Counted from the first letter of the stretch, positions 37,008 to 46,087 are shown. The stretch: DNA of 64,000 bases from Salinarimonas soli (GCF_008386575.1 NZ_VUOA01000008.1:26324-90323), one strand, 5' to 3'. Notes: generated by a model from the sequence alone, not told the origin. Program-made: numbers and translations.

Positions 37008-37610
37008 ATGCAGCCCTTCACCGTCCTCACCGGCGTCGCCGCGCCGCTCCGGATCGTCAATGTCGACACCGACATGATCATCCCGAAGCAGTACCTGAAG
37101 ACGATCAAGCGCACGGGCCTGGGCACCGGCCTCTTCGCCGAGATGCGCTACCGCGAGGACGGCTCGGAGAACCCCGACTTCGTCCTCAACAAGCCCGCCT
37201 ACCGCAACGCGCAGATCCTCGTGGCGGGGGACAATTTCGGCTGCGGCTCGTCGCGCGAGCACGCGCCCTGGGCGCTCCTCGATTTCGGCATCCGCTGCGT
37301 CATCGCTACGAGCTTCGCCGACATCTTCTATAACAACTGCTTCAAGAACGGCATCCTGCCCATCGTCGTCTCGCCCGAGGACATCGAGAAGCTGTTCGAC
37401 GACGCCGAGCGCGGCTCCAACGCCACCGTGACCGTGGACCTGGAAGCCTGCGAGATCCGCGGCCCCGACGGCGGCTCGATCAAGTTCGAGCTCGACGCCT
37501 TCCGCCGCCACTGCCTCCTCAACGGCCTCGACGACATCGGTCTGACCCTAGAGAAGGCCCCCGCCATCGCCGCCTTCGAGGACCGGCTGGCGCAGCGCCC
37601 CTGGGCGTAA
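37008..37610 (+). CDS. leuD: 3-isopropylmalate dehydratase small subunit
   Basis: LeuD forms the swivelling domain of isopropylmalate isomerase with LeuC in leucine synthesis. The 200-residue protein starts [20 protein letters not shown], followed by [13 protein letters not shown] and the diagnostic [17 protein letters not shown]. It ends at normal length. leuC is not in the window, and the preceding gap contains the divergent ggt promoter. It is the last core gene before the accessory island. Confidence 0.96.
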   Translation: MQPFTVLTGVAAPLRIVNVDTDMIIPKQYLKTIKRTGLGTGLFAEMRYREDGSENPDFVLNKPAYRNAQILVAGDNFGCGSSREHAPWALLDFGIRCVIATSFADIFYNNCFKNGILPIVVSPEDIEKLFDDAERGSNATVTVDLEACEIRGPDGGSIKFELDAFRRHCLLNGLDDIGLTLEKAPAIAAFEDRLAQRPWA

Positions 37611-38164
37611 TCGTCACGGCGCCCATACTCCCGTCCCGCCACGCTGATGTGAGCGTCTCTTTCAAGAATACGTGCGGCCCAATTCAACGTCTCAGACGAG
37701 CAGCATGCGGTGGAGGCGATTTTTATTTCTCAATCTCTTTATAGTATCGAACATCACGTCGCCGAAATCTGACATGTTGCTTTCTCGCGAGCCGAGGAGG
37801 TCGGGCACCAGGTCGCAACGGTGCGACACCACGTCTTCTCGTGAAGTCGGCCTGGATTTCGGGCGAAGCATCGAGCACGGCTTGGGACCGGGATGTTCCG
37901 AGCCCCTGGCGAGAATGGGCTTCAGGTGCCGGGGCGCCGTCGACACACGCGCCCTGTCGGACTGCAGACCTCCGGTCGCCTCGCGCTGCCAATCCAAGCC
38001 ACCAGGATGGCACTCGTAGAAGTCCGTTCAGGAGCTTGGCAGCGATCGAGCGTGGCGGGCGATTGGTGCCTTCGAGCCCGAGCGCTCGTTGGCGTCTACG
38101 AGCACCGCGGATCAACCGCGTGGACCTCGCCCGCTGGGGCAGCGTCGTGGTCCAAGCGGCGACC
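37611..38164. other. 554 bp without a recognisable gene
   Basis: The left part (about 37700-37780) is unusually AT-rich with TTTTTATTTCTCAATCTC, and then GC rises. Short open frames exist on the minus strand, but none has a strong ribosome site or known product. This is the left edge of the accessory region and may be a decayed gene. Confidence 0.5.
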
Positions 38165-38614
38165 CTAGGCCTTAGCAGGCTGCCGCCCGTGACCCATGGG
38201 TACCGACCCGTCCGGTTGCGACGCAATCGCTGCGACGGGCTCGACGAGCCTCAGCGACCGGTGCCAGTCGTCGATCGCCGTGTACGCCTGCAGGAAGCGC
38301 ATCGTGAGTGGGTCGGCCATCGCGGCGGCGAGGACGTTGGGCGAGGCCTCGACCGCCTCAACAAGCCGTCCGCCGAGGTGCGTCTCCTCGAAGAAGAACG
38401 AGGGCGGCACGCCGAGCGCTTGCCCGATCCGGTGAAGCCGGCTCGCCCCGATCTTGTCGATGCCCTGCCCATACCTCCGCACCTGCTGGAGCGTCAGACC
38501 GGCGGCGGCCCCGAGCCGCTCCTGGCTGAGACCCTGCGCGAGCCGCTTCATCCGTATCCGGCTCCCGACAGACCGGGTGACGGCGTTGCCCGCCGGTCTC
38601 ATCGCGTCTGCCAC
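38165..38614 (-). CDS. XRE-family helix-turn-helix transcriptional regulator
   Basis: The 149-residue protein has one HTH domain at about residues 16-70: VGSRIRMKRLAQGLSQERLG and then LTLQQVRRYGQGIDKIGASR, followed by IGQALGVPPSFFFEE. The C-terminal half has a small helical part (MADPLTMRFLQAYTAIDD). Such regulators are common in Hyphomicrobiales. The target is unknown. Its neighbours are a broken LuxR-type gene and gene-poor sequence. Confidence 0.88.
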   Translation of the reverse strand: MADAMRPAGNAVTRSVGSRIRMKRLAQGLSQERLGAAAGLTLQQVRRYGQGIDKIGASRLHRIGQALGVPPSFFFEETHLGGRLVEAVEASPNVLAAAMADPLTMRFLQAYTAIDDWHRSLRLVEPVAAIASQPDGSVPMGHGRQPAKA

Positions 38615-38731
38615 GGCGACTCCTCCTCATGCTGATTACCGTCCGAGACGTTACCGTGGTCCCATGTCGTGCGCGCCGCCAGCCGTGGCCGGACCGGCAC
38701 AACCACAGGCAAGGAGGAGGGACAGCGCCCA

Positions 38732-39018
38732 TGGCCAACGACGCCGACTTCGCCTAGGTCCGCACCGCGTCCGACCTGATGGAGCCCCTCCACCGCTTCC
38801 AGACCGGGGACGAGCTGCGCGACGCCCTGCTCGGCTTCCTGCGCGGCTTCGGCGTGAGCCACTTCACGTTGACGCAGCTGCCCCAGCCCCGCGAGCGGCT
38901 CGGGCCCCACATGACCCTGGCGCACTGGCCGCAGGCCTGGCTCGCCGATTACGACCGCAACCGCTACGAACGCCGGGCCGGCCGGCTGCCGGAGGTGGCG
39001 CATGGCCTCCACGGCTGA
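38732..39018 (+). pseudogene. Broken LuxR-type autoinducer-binding-domain gene
   Basis: An ATG with AGGAGGG upstream opens MANDADFA and runs into TAG after eight codons. The sequence then continues in another frame as RTASDLMEPLHRFQTGDELR and HFTLTQLPQPRERLGPHM, ending soon after RRAGRLPE. That second part resembles the N-terminal half of autoinducer-binding LuxR regulators. About half of the binding domain and the whole DNA-binding domain are missing. It looks like a frameshifted, truncated remnant. An independent start at 38779 cannot be excluded. Confidence 0.55.
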
Positions 39019-39238
39019 AGCGGCGTTCGACGCGGGCGAGGAGCTCGCCCGCATGCTGCAGGCGTTCGGGCGCGACTTGGACCCGGTAGCCCGGTCCAAG
39101 GTGCTGGCGTTCCTCCACCTTCTGCGCGGCCCCCATGCCGTCGATACTCACTTTGCCATCGGCGAGGACGGGGCGGTCACGCTCGTGATCGTGGGCCAGG
39201 GCGAGGCCGGCGACCCGGTCGCGCTGCTGCTCTCATAG
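39002..39238 (+). CDS. Small acidic hypothetical protein (78 aa)
   Basis: The product reads MASTAEAAFDAGEELARMLQ and later KVLAFLHLLRGPHAVDTHFA, with a hydrophobic end VTLVIVGQGEAG. Its start overlaps the end of the broken LuxR-type frame by 17 bases. No family is recognised. It might be real, translated by coupling, or a leftover of the same decayed gene. Confidence 0.4.
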   Translation: MASTAEAAFDAGEELARMLQAFGRDLDPVARSKVLAFLHLLRGPHAVDTHFAIGEDGAVTLVIVGQGEAGDPVALLLS

Positions 39239-39361
39239 GGCGCCCGGGTCCGACGAACGTCCCGGAGCGGCCAAAGGCGACCACTGGCTCCTGAGCCTTG
39301 CGCTTTTTGGATTCCAGATCGACCGCGGGCTGGAAGCGTCCGGCCCGCGGTCGATGGCGCA

Positions 39362-42227
39362 TCAGATCACGAAGAAGTCAGCGTTCGTCATCGCCAACCC
39401 TGTGCTCAGCGTCCCGAACCGGATGGCCGCCGCAGCTCCCGTTCCGTCGGAGTCGTAGAGCAGCGCCCCGGTGCTCGCATTGTAGATGATCCGGTCGCTC
39501 GCATCCTGGGCCGCGCTCCCGATCACGAAGGCGGCGGCGGTCAGTGTTCCGGCGGTCAGCACCGTGAACACCGCGTCGTCGAGGTGGATCACGTCGTCGG
39601 GCACGGAGAAGTCCGTGATCTGGTCCACGTTCGTGGTCGCGTTCAGGGCGGTGTCGAAGACGAAGGTATCCTGGCCGGTACCGCCGATGAGGATGTCGTT
39701 CCCGAGCTTGCCGGCTAGTACTGAGGTCCGAGACCGTGAAGGTCTTGCTGCCGTCCGCAAGCGTCGTGCGCGTCTCCGACTGATCGGTGATGCCGTCGCC
39801 CGTCGCGTCGCGCTGGATCGTCACCGTGGCGCGGTCGGCGCTCGTCTGGGTCACGGTGCGGTCGAGGAGGCGGCCCGCGGCGGTGGTGTTGGAGAGCGTC
39901 TCGGTCTCGCTGCCGTTGGCGTTGACCACGGTGACCCGGGTCTGCACCGCGTCGACCACGCCGTCGCCGTCCGTGTCCTCCTTGAGCGTGACCGTGCGGC
40001 CGTCGCCGGAGGTGGTGCCCGCGATCTCGCCGGCCCGCGAGCCGTCGGGGTTGCGCATGGTGTTCGTGACGGTGGTGGAGCCGTCCGCGTTGTGGGTGAC
40101 CGTCTGGGCCACCGCGTAGCCCTCCGTGTCGTAGCGGAACTCGGCGTCCGCCACGGCTCCCGTGCTGCCGTCGTAGCGGGTGAAGGTGGTCTGGCCGAGG
40201 ATGCGGCTGCCGTCGGGCAGGACGATGTACGTCTCGTCGGCCGTGAGGTCGATCGACTGGATGTCGAGCTCGCTGAGAGACATCAGCGTGGTGGTGCCGT
40301 CGGCGTTGGTCACCATCACCTTGAACATCGACCAGCGCTCGTCGCCGTCGTCGAGCAGGCCATTGTCGTTGGTGTCGAACACGTTCTGGAGCGCCTGCAG
40401 GTCGCCGCCCGCCGTCACGTCCCAGTCGTCGAGCACCACCTCCCGGCGCTCGGTGATCTGGCCGTCGCCGTCCGCGTCGATGACGAGGACGCCGTTGCCC
40501 ACCCCCGCCCAGGCGGTGCGATGCTGGTAGCCGTCGCCGGCCATGTCGTAGAACTGGTTCGACGAGGTGAGGGGGTTGATGCGGATGCCCTTGCCCGTCA
40601 GGTCGAGGACGATGGGCTGGTTGCCCTGGTCGGAGCCGCCCGCTGTCGCGGCGCCGCCCATGTCGCCGCCGCCATAGCCCGTGCCGTCCTGGCTGCCGCC
40701 GCCGCCGTAATTGCCGTTGGCGTCGGTGCCGCCGTAGCCGCCATAGCCGCCCACGCCGCCGCTATCGTAGCCGCCGGCGCTGGATCCGTCATAGCTGTAG
40801 CCCGAATAGCTGTACCCATCGTAGCTATAGCCGGTGTAGCTGTACGCGTCGTAGCTGTAGCCGACATAGCCGTAATCGTAGACCCCGTAGTCGACCACCC
40901 CGTAGTCGACGACGCCGTAGTCGACGACCCCGTAATCGACCACCCCATAATCGACGACGCCGTACTCGACCGTCTCCACCACGGTGTCCACGAAGCCGAT
41001 CTCGACCGCCTCCTCCACCGTCTCGACGACCGTGTCCACGTAGCCGACCTGGACCGCCTCCTCGACCCCGATCTCGACGGTGCCGTACTCCGCCGGCATG
41101 CCGAGGAAGTCCGCCGCGAGGGCGGCGTTGTTGTAGCCGAGCGTGGCGCCCGCCGCGAAGGCGGCGGCGGAGGTCGAGTCGGGGTTCGCCATGAGGGCGC
41201 CGGCGTTCAGGTCGCCATAGGCCAGGGCGCCCTGCATCACCGATTCGACCTGCGCGTCGATGGCGTCGGCCGTCGCGAAGTCGCCCGCCGCGATCGCGGC
41301 GTCGCGGGCGGCCGCGAGGCCGTCGAGGTTGCTGCCGAAAGTGGACGAAGCCGCGAGGCTGCCGCTATAGGAGGCGGCGGCGGCGGCCTCGGGGCCGAAC
41401 TGGGCCGTGATGCCGTCATAGGCGGTGGCGTTGAAGCGGTCGTCGCCGAGCAGGGAGACGAAGCCGTAATAGTCGTCGATGGAATCGTTGTGGACGCGGA
41501 TGCCGCCGGCCACGTAGGTGTGCAGGCCCTCGACCTCGAAATTGTAGGTGCGCCAGCCGCGCCGGATCTCGGGGCTCAGCGCCGCGCCGCCTTGGGTGGC
41601 GTAGGCCACCTCCTCGGCTTCCTCGTAGAGGTGGCGGGTGGCCTCGGAATAGACGACGCGCTCGGCCGTGACGGCCACGAGGGCGCCGTTCTCGTCGACG
41701 ATGCGGCCGCCGCGCGCCAGGATGCTCTCGATGGCCTCGAAGGTGCCGTGCTCGGTGAGGAAACGGTGGCCCGGGGTGACGGTAAGGCCGCAGGAGAGCA
41801 CGAGCCATTCGGTCGTGATGTTGCGGAACAGGCGCGTCACGCGGGACGCCGACAGCTGACCGCGCCCATTACGGTCATTCGAACTGAAGGCGAGAATGGT
41901 ATCTGATACAGCTACATCCGTTATGCGGCGCAGAGAGCCATCAGCGAGAGTGACTTTTGTATCAGCCGAGAAGCATAACCCGGATTTTTGAGAATTCGGC
42001 GACGTCTTGCCGACGTAGCCGAGCAAAAATCCCCCTACTACTCCGCCAATTATGCCGCCAGCAGTTGCACCTATAGGTCCGCCGAGCGCACCTATAGTTG
42101 CTCCGATTCGTGCTCCTGTGAGCACGGAATATCCGATAACAACAGCGTCGAGTGTAGTTTCTTTGGCTTTAGTGAAATCTCCCCTTAGAGCCTCGCCAGC
42201 TGCTCTGCCGAAATCGTCCGGACCCAT
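39362..42227 (-). pseudogene. Hint-domain/Tyr-rich/RTX-type large protein, frameshifted near the C-terminus
   Basis: The first frame codes about 835 sensible residues. Residues 1-84 include a Gly-zipper-like hydrophobic run (IGATIGALGGPIGATAGG). A Hint (intein/Hedgehog-like) domain spans about 85-247, with Cys85 in CFSADTKV, TPGH (151-154) and terminal HN (246-247), so autoprocessing residues are present. An Ala-rich linker, VDYGV repeats (421-451), YSYxG repeats (455-480) and a Gly-rich part follow. EF-hand-like IDADGDGQI (583-591) and DTNDNGLLDDGDE are next, then DGSxTVT-type repeats. Near 39720 the frame shifts by one, and the other frame carries an RTX C-terminus (LGNDILIGGTGQDTFVFD) typical of type I secretion. 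DNA coding for residues 1 to ~120 is clearly AT-richer than the rest. Confidence 0.75.
40788..40967 (-). repeat. In-gene tandem repeats coding VDYGV and YSYxG units
   Basis: About six copies of a 15-bp unit coding VDYGV (40874-40967) are followed by units coding GYSYD/GYSYS-like text (40788-40862). Copies differ mainly at third positions. An imperfect repeat coding GxVDTVVETVEEAVE lies just upstream in the gene. Confidence 0.85.
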
Positions 42228-42258
42228 ATCGCTAGCTCCTATCTGGAATTGTTGGTCG

Positions 42259-42516
42259 TCAGCCCCGCTTCGAATTGATTATCTTTGATGCGCCGTATGC
42301 AACAAAAGCCACAATAGTGAAGTTGACATAGATGTATTTCGGATCCATCAGATCTTCACCTAGATAAAAATAAGCCAACAGTGATGCCGTAAGTATGAAA
42401 ACGGCTAAAATCATCAGTTCATTGTCAAATTTACTTACGCGGACGTAGAACGCTATGTTAATAATACTGCCTATAATGAGATAAAACAGAATTGCTTTCA
42501 TAGTGTTCTGTCCCAT
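42259..42516 (-). CDS. Small AT-rich membrane protein, candidate immunity protein
   Basis: The 85-residue product has three likely membrane segments: AILFYLIIGSIINIAFYV, LMILAVFILTASLLAYFYLG and YVNFTIVAFVAYGASKII. It is on the same strand as, and 31 bases before, the Hint protein gene. Its DNA is far richer in A+T than the surroundings, like the first part of that gene. The size, membrane nature and position fit an immunity protein for a membrane-active toxin, but this is inference. The start may be 42516 or the second ATG at 42501. Confidence 0.6.
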   Translation of the reverse strand: MGQNTMKAILFYLIIGSIINIAFYVRVSKFDNELMILAVFILTASLLAYFYLGEDLMDPKYIYVNFTIVAFVAYGASKIINSKRG

Positions 42517-42967
42517 TTTTGCCCCGCGCCGACGTCGGAAGGTTGGTCCGGCGCATTGAGTCGCACCTTACAGACACCGGAGTGTCGAAAGTTGACACCA
42601 CCTGCCTCACAAAAAATTACGGGATCGTCACCGGGCCTAGTCTCGCTCGCAGCTGCGATTTCCGCTCTGCGTATCGCTGAAACGCCTGCATCCTCTGGTG
42701 CAGCACATCACACGACTCAACACCATGTGCCTCACGGGAAACTCACAGGACTCTCACGGGATTCTCTTGGCCCGCCGGCAACCGTATCGGATACGCCCAA
42801 CCGGGAGCGCGAGCCCACGCCTCGCTGCGTGAGTCGGAGATTTCGCCCCGATTACGTTAGAGAAACGGCGCGCACCAGCAAATCACGGGCGGATTCATGT
42901 CAAAAGAGCCAAGGTTAGTGGCGCCCAGCCTGGCTCCACGGACCGCCAAGCCCGCTCGCGACACAAT
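42517..42967. other. 451 bp with no supported gene
   Basis: A plus-strand open frame here has no ribosome site, no known domain and erratic composition, so it is not called. The stretch probably carries the promoter of the small membrane protein and the Hint protein. Confidence 0.5.
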
Positions 42968-43170
42968 GCTAAGCTTGCGTTGCACCGCTCCGTCGCTCCG
43001 GGCGGCGGCAGCGCGACCGAAGCGTTTCTGTCGCCCGGAAACGGCAACCTTTGGCTAACCTCAAGTCGATGTTAGTAAAGACCCCAGCTCGATCTGCGCC
43101 GGCCTGACCCTGCCGTGAGCCGGATCGATATCGGCTTCCGGAGGAACAGACAAAATCCTCTTCACGCCCA
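42968..43170 (+). repeat. Duplicated leader, copy 1
   Basis: This ~200 bp segment is a diverged direct copy of 44269-44478. Shared blocks are GCTAAGCTTGC at the left end, a 19-mer starting CCGGCCTGACC (43099-43117), an 18-mer CGGATCGATATCGGCTTC (43121-43138) and an 18-mer starting AAAATCCTCTTC at the right end. The stop codon of the membrane-protein gene on the other strand lies in the last block. Confidence 0.8.
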
Positions 43171-43998
43171 CACAACATGAGCTAGGTCGCCGGAGAGGGG
43201 GTCACAAGCCTCCGAGCCAGCCGAGCGTCGTGCGCTAGGCTCCTTGCGCGCAAGCCGAAGCGCCCGGCCCGAGGCGCCGATATAAAACAGCGCGGCAATG
43301 AACGGAGGCACGGGAAAGTACAGGGGCGAGATCGCCGACAGAACGAGCAACATCTCGCACACTACAACGCCTGCGCACACGATCTCCGCCAGCCGATCCG
43401 TCGAGGTCCGCGCGCCACGTGGTACGCGCAGCCGCACCGGCGGCTGCGAGCCCCGGGCTACGAGGAACATCGCGAGCCAAGCGACCGGCCCGGTGATCAA
43501 GACGGTGACCGTCATCAGGCCGATCGGCAGGCCGATGCTGTCAGCCCAGGTCGGATAGCTGAACCGAGCCTGGTTCTCCGAAAACCACAGGACGGAAATC
43601 GGGATGGGCGCGGCGAGCACGCTAGCGGTCAAGGCCAGGAGCCCGTGCACGGTGCGAGGCGTCGTGATCGCGCCGAAGGCTTGGGGCGTCGGAGCCCGGA
43701 AAAGAAGGGCGGCCACGAGGATCGTCGCGGCGAGCGCGATCAGCGTCCGGCCCAAATCGTGAATCGGCCACTTGTTGGTTCTCAGGCGATCCATCTCGGC
43801 ATGCCACTCCGCCGAGAACCGGTCGAGGTCGGTCCGGGCCCCCGGTCGCTCGACGTTTTGGAGTTCGGCTGCTCGGGTCGGATCCGTGTACTCGGGCATC
43901 CGAGCAGCCATCCCGAGCAGGACGGCCCCGGCGAGCGTGAGCAGGAGGCAGGCCACGACGAGCGCTCTTGCCCGCCGGAGGAAGGCTAACAATCCCAT
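43162..43998 (-). CDS. Multi-pass membrane protein of unknown function
   Basis: The 278-residue product has an N-terminal hydrophobic segment (ALVVACLLLTLAGAVLLGMA), a polar stretch of about 55 residues (DRFSAEWHAEMDRLRTNKWP) and four or five further membrane segments, including LMTVTVLITGPVAWLAMFLV. No family is recognised. The gene lies between two direct copies of a leader sequence, and its stop codon is inside copy 1. This suggests that it was placed there by duplication or insertion. Codon usage is less GC-biased than core genes. Confidence 0.65.
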   Translation of the reverse strand: MGLLAFLRRARALVVACLLLTLAGAVLLGMAARMPEYTDPTRAAELQNVERPGARTDLDRFSAEWHAEMDRLRTNKWPIHDLGRTLIALAATILVAALLFRAPTPQAFGAITTPRTVHGLLALTASVLAAPIPISVLWFSENQARFSYPTWADSIGLPIGLMTVTVLITGPVAWLAMFLVARGSQPPVRLRVPRGARTSTDRLAEIVCAGVVVCEMLLVLSAISPLYFPVPPFIAALFYIGASGRALRLARKEPSARRSAGSEACDPLSGDLAHVVWA

Positions 43999-44268
43999 CG
44001 GCTAACTCCGCCTGTTGAGCTCGGGCACGGCCTATTGGCGTCCTAACCTTATTCGATCATGAGGAGTCCGTTGAAAGACGCCATCCTATGATCAACCATC
44101 ACAAAAACAGCACTCAATTCTCACCACAATCGAACGAACGAGCAGAAGGCTATCATTTCGCCGGCTGAGCAGCGCTCCCCGACGGAATAGAAGCGCATGG
44201 GTAGTGGGCGTTTGATATTGGTCGCTCGTCTTGCCCTGACCAGTCGGCCCATGCATGTTCGATTTATT
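43999..44268. other. Intergenic region upstream of the membrane-protein gene
   Basis: This AT-richer sequence lies between the membrane-protein start and leader copy 2. No gene is supported. Confidence 0.45.
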
Positions 44269-44478
44269 GCTAAGCTTGCCAAGCATCCCCCGATCGCTTC
44301 GGGCGATGCTACCTCGATCGAAGCGTTACTTTCGCAGGCAGGCGGCAACATCCCGCTAAACTAAAGTCGATTTAAGGTAAAAACCCACGCGCGGCCCGCT
44401 CCGGCCTGACCCTGCCGTGCGCCGGATCGATATCGGCTTCGGGAGGGGCAGAAAAAATCCTCTTCACGCCCGCGTTTA
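44269..44478 (+). repeat. Duplicated leader, copy 2, upstream of the BTAD regulator
   Basis: The same blocks as copy 1 occur in the same order and spacing, offset by about 1,302 bp. An open frame can be read through it from a GTG at 44417 into the BTAD gene (MRRIDIGFGRGRKNPLHA). In copy 1 the equivalent GTG opens MSRIDIGFRRNRQNPLHA and then stops. So the conserved part may be a regulatory leader peptide or an N-terminal extension. Confidence 0.75.
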
Positions 44479-44566
44479 TGCATTGACGGTTCGCCCGATC
44501 TGGTTGCAGTCTCTGTCTGCAACCAAGAAGATCATGTGGGGGCCTTCTCCAATATCTGGACGGGCC

Positions 44567-45379
44567 ATGTTCGAAGCCAATTTGTTCGGCGTTGCTTCCT
44601 TTTCCGCGAACGGTGTCCTGCTCAGGACCAATCTCGGCCGCTCCGGCCGCCTCCTGGCCTGCTATCTCCTCACCTTCATCGGCCGGGCGCACCGGCGCGA
44701 GCGCCTCGCCGCCCTGTTCTGGCCCGACCTCGACGAGGCGGGGGCCCGCGCGGCCCTCAACACCACCCTGTGGCGCGTGCGCCGGATGCTCGACGGCGCG
44801 CATCCCGGGGCCGGGCGGCTGCTCGCCTCCTTCGACGGCAGCGTCGCCCTCGAGCGCGACGCGGCGATCCGCGTCGACGCCCACGCCCTCCAGGACGCAG
44901 CCGTCGTCATGCGCGACCTCGCCCGCGACGGCGCCCTCGGCGAGACGGACGAGCGCCGCCTCGTCGAGGCCCTCGACCTTTATGCCGGCCCCTTCCTCGA
45001 CGGGGAGGACGACGACTGGGCGGTGCGCGAGCGCGAGCGGCTCGGCGTCCTCGTCGCGGCGGCCGGCGTCGGGCTCATGCAGGCGGCGGCGCGGCGCGGC
45101 AGCGACACCCGCGCGCTCCGCTTCGGCCGCCAGGTCCTCGCCGTCGACCCCCTGCACGAGGCCGCGCAGCACGACGTGATGCTCCTGCTCGTGCTCACGG
45201 GGCAGCGGCCCGAGGCGCTCCAGTCCTACCGCCGCTTCGAGGTGCGCCTGCGCGAGGACCTCGCCGTCGCCCCCGCCCCCGACACCCGCCGCCTCTACGA
45301 CGACATCGCCTCGGACGCGGTGCGCGGCATGAGCCCCGCGACGCTGCGCGCCCGCATCGGCACGAGCAAGGCCGGCTGA
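44567..45379 (+). CDS. BTAD-domain (SARP-like) transcriptional regulator
   Basis: The 270-residue protein begins MFEANLFGVASFSANG with a winged-helix-like part: LGRSGRLLACYLLTFIGRAH, RRERLAALFWPDLDE and ALNTTLWRVRRMLDG. A BTAD helical domain follows, with LDLYAGPFLDGEDDDWAVRE, ALRFGRQVLAVDPLHEAAQ and ALQSYRRFEVRLREDLAVAP. It lacks the NB-ARC and TPR parts of large SARP regulators. Target genes are unknown. Candidates are the nearby Hint/RTX gene and membrane proteins. Starts at 44417 (GTG) or 44534 are possible. It lies directly downstream of leader copy 2. Confidence 0.8.
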   Translation: MFEANLFGVASFSANGVLLRTNLGRSGRLLACYLLTFIGRAHRRERLAALFWPDLDEAGARAALNTTLWRVRRMLDGAHPGAGRLLASFDGSVALERDAAIRVDAHALQDAAVVMRDLARDGALGETDERRLVEALDLYAGPFLDGEDDDWAVRERERLGVLVAAAGVGLMQAAARRGSDTRALRFGRQVLAVDPLHEAAQHDVMLLLVLTGQRPEALQSYRRFEVRLREDLAVAPAPDTRRLYDDIASDAVRGMSPATLRARIGTSKAG

Positions 45380-46087
45380 GGGGCGCGCTGCCCCGCGGCG
45401 AAGCCCGTTCCTGGCGAGTCTCCAGGTTTTCAGGATGGCGCGCCAAGCCTCGGTGTCCCTGGTGCTCCGACCGTGCTCCTTCACCCTGCCTCGACCGGTT
45501 GCCATGAGATGACGGCGCCCGTTGTTGCTCGGGTGATCGTCCGCAACCGGGCCGGCTGAGGCCGGTGCGCTCTTTGACATCGCGGAAGCTGGAACAACGC
45601 AGGCGCTTGCCGGAGGAGCATTCCCCGCACATGCGCGATGAAGCGATCACGCAGGTGAGGAGCGCCAGGATCCGGGCGGCACCGCCGACCCGAGGGCCAT
45701 CCATCGTCCTCGCTTGCGCCATCGCGGATGGTTGCGTTCCTGCGGCTTGCCGGATCATCGGTCCTTTGGACAGCCTGTCGCCTACGGGACCAGCGCAAAG
45801 TCCACGCCGTCTGCGGCCGGCCCAAGCCTATGGGCTGCGACGCCCTGTTCTCGTCGCGACGGATGTTTCGTGATCGTGGGCTGGGCAGCCGGGGCTTGCG
45901 CGCACCGGTGCGCGTTCACATCACGGAGGTCAGGCAATGTGCTTGGTTGGACACAGCCACCCCAAGCACATTGAGGTTGGTCCGTCGCAGACGCGGCGGA
46001 TCGTTGCCCTCTCGGCGGAGGGCGCGATCTCGGCTGCCATGCAGCTCCGGCACACTATGATGGCGACGACAACCCAGAGGGGAGCCA
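45380..46087. other. 708 bp without a recognisable gene, upstream of cas3
   Basis: Short frames on both strands lack ribosome sites and recognisable products. It contains the palindrome CGCACCGGTGCG at 45901-45912, a perfect inverted repeat (separate entry) and presumably the cas promoter. It may hold decayed genes. Confidence 0.5.
45935..45973. promoter_or_regulatory. 12-bp perfect inverted repeat before the cas operon
   Basis: CAATGTGCTTGG (45935-45946) and CCAAGCACATTG (45962-45973) are exact reverse complements 15 bases apart. It lies about 115 bases before the cas3 start, with no U-run. It could be an operator, a transcript hairpin or a terminator of an upstream remnant. Confidence 0.5.

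Noticed and set aside
37692-38226. Overlapping minus-strand frames after leuD
   Set aside because: Arg/Pro-rich shadow-like text without recognisable family or strong start. A short MSDFGDVMFD frame is too small to support.
39362-42227. Hint domain as a true intein interrupting a host protein
   Set aside because: The flanking parts are not a split housekeeping enzyme, there is no homing endonuclease, and the +1 residue after HN is Asp, which does not support splicing.
42700-42850. Possible tRNA or attachment site at the island
   Set aside because: No cloverleaf with acceptor stem and TTC-loop could be built on either strand.
42556-42918. 120-codon plus-strand open frame
   Set aside because: No ribosome-binding site, no domain and low-complexity polar text between leader and promoter regions.
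44372-45580. 402-codon frame antisense to the BTAD regulator
   Set aside because: It is mostly the reverse of the BTAD gene, and its unique N-terminal part has no recognisable product.
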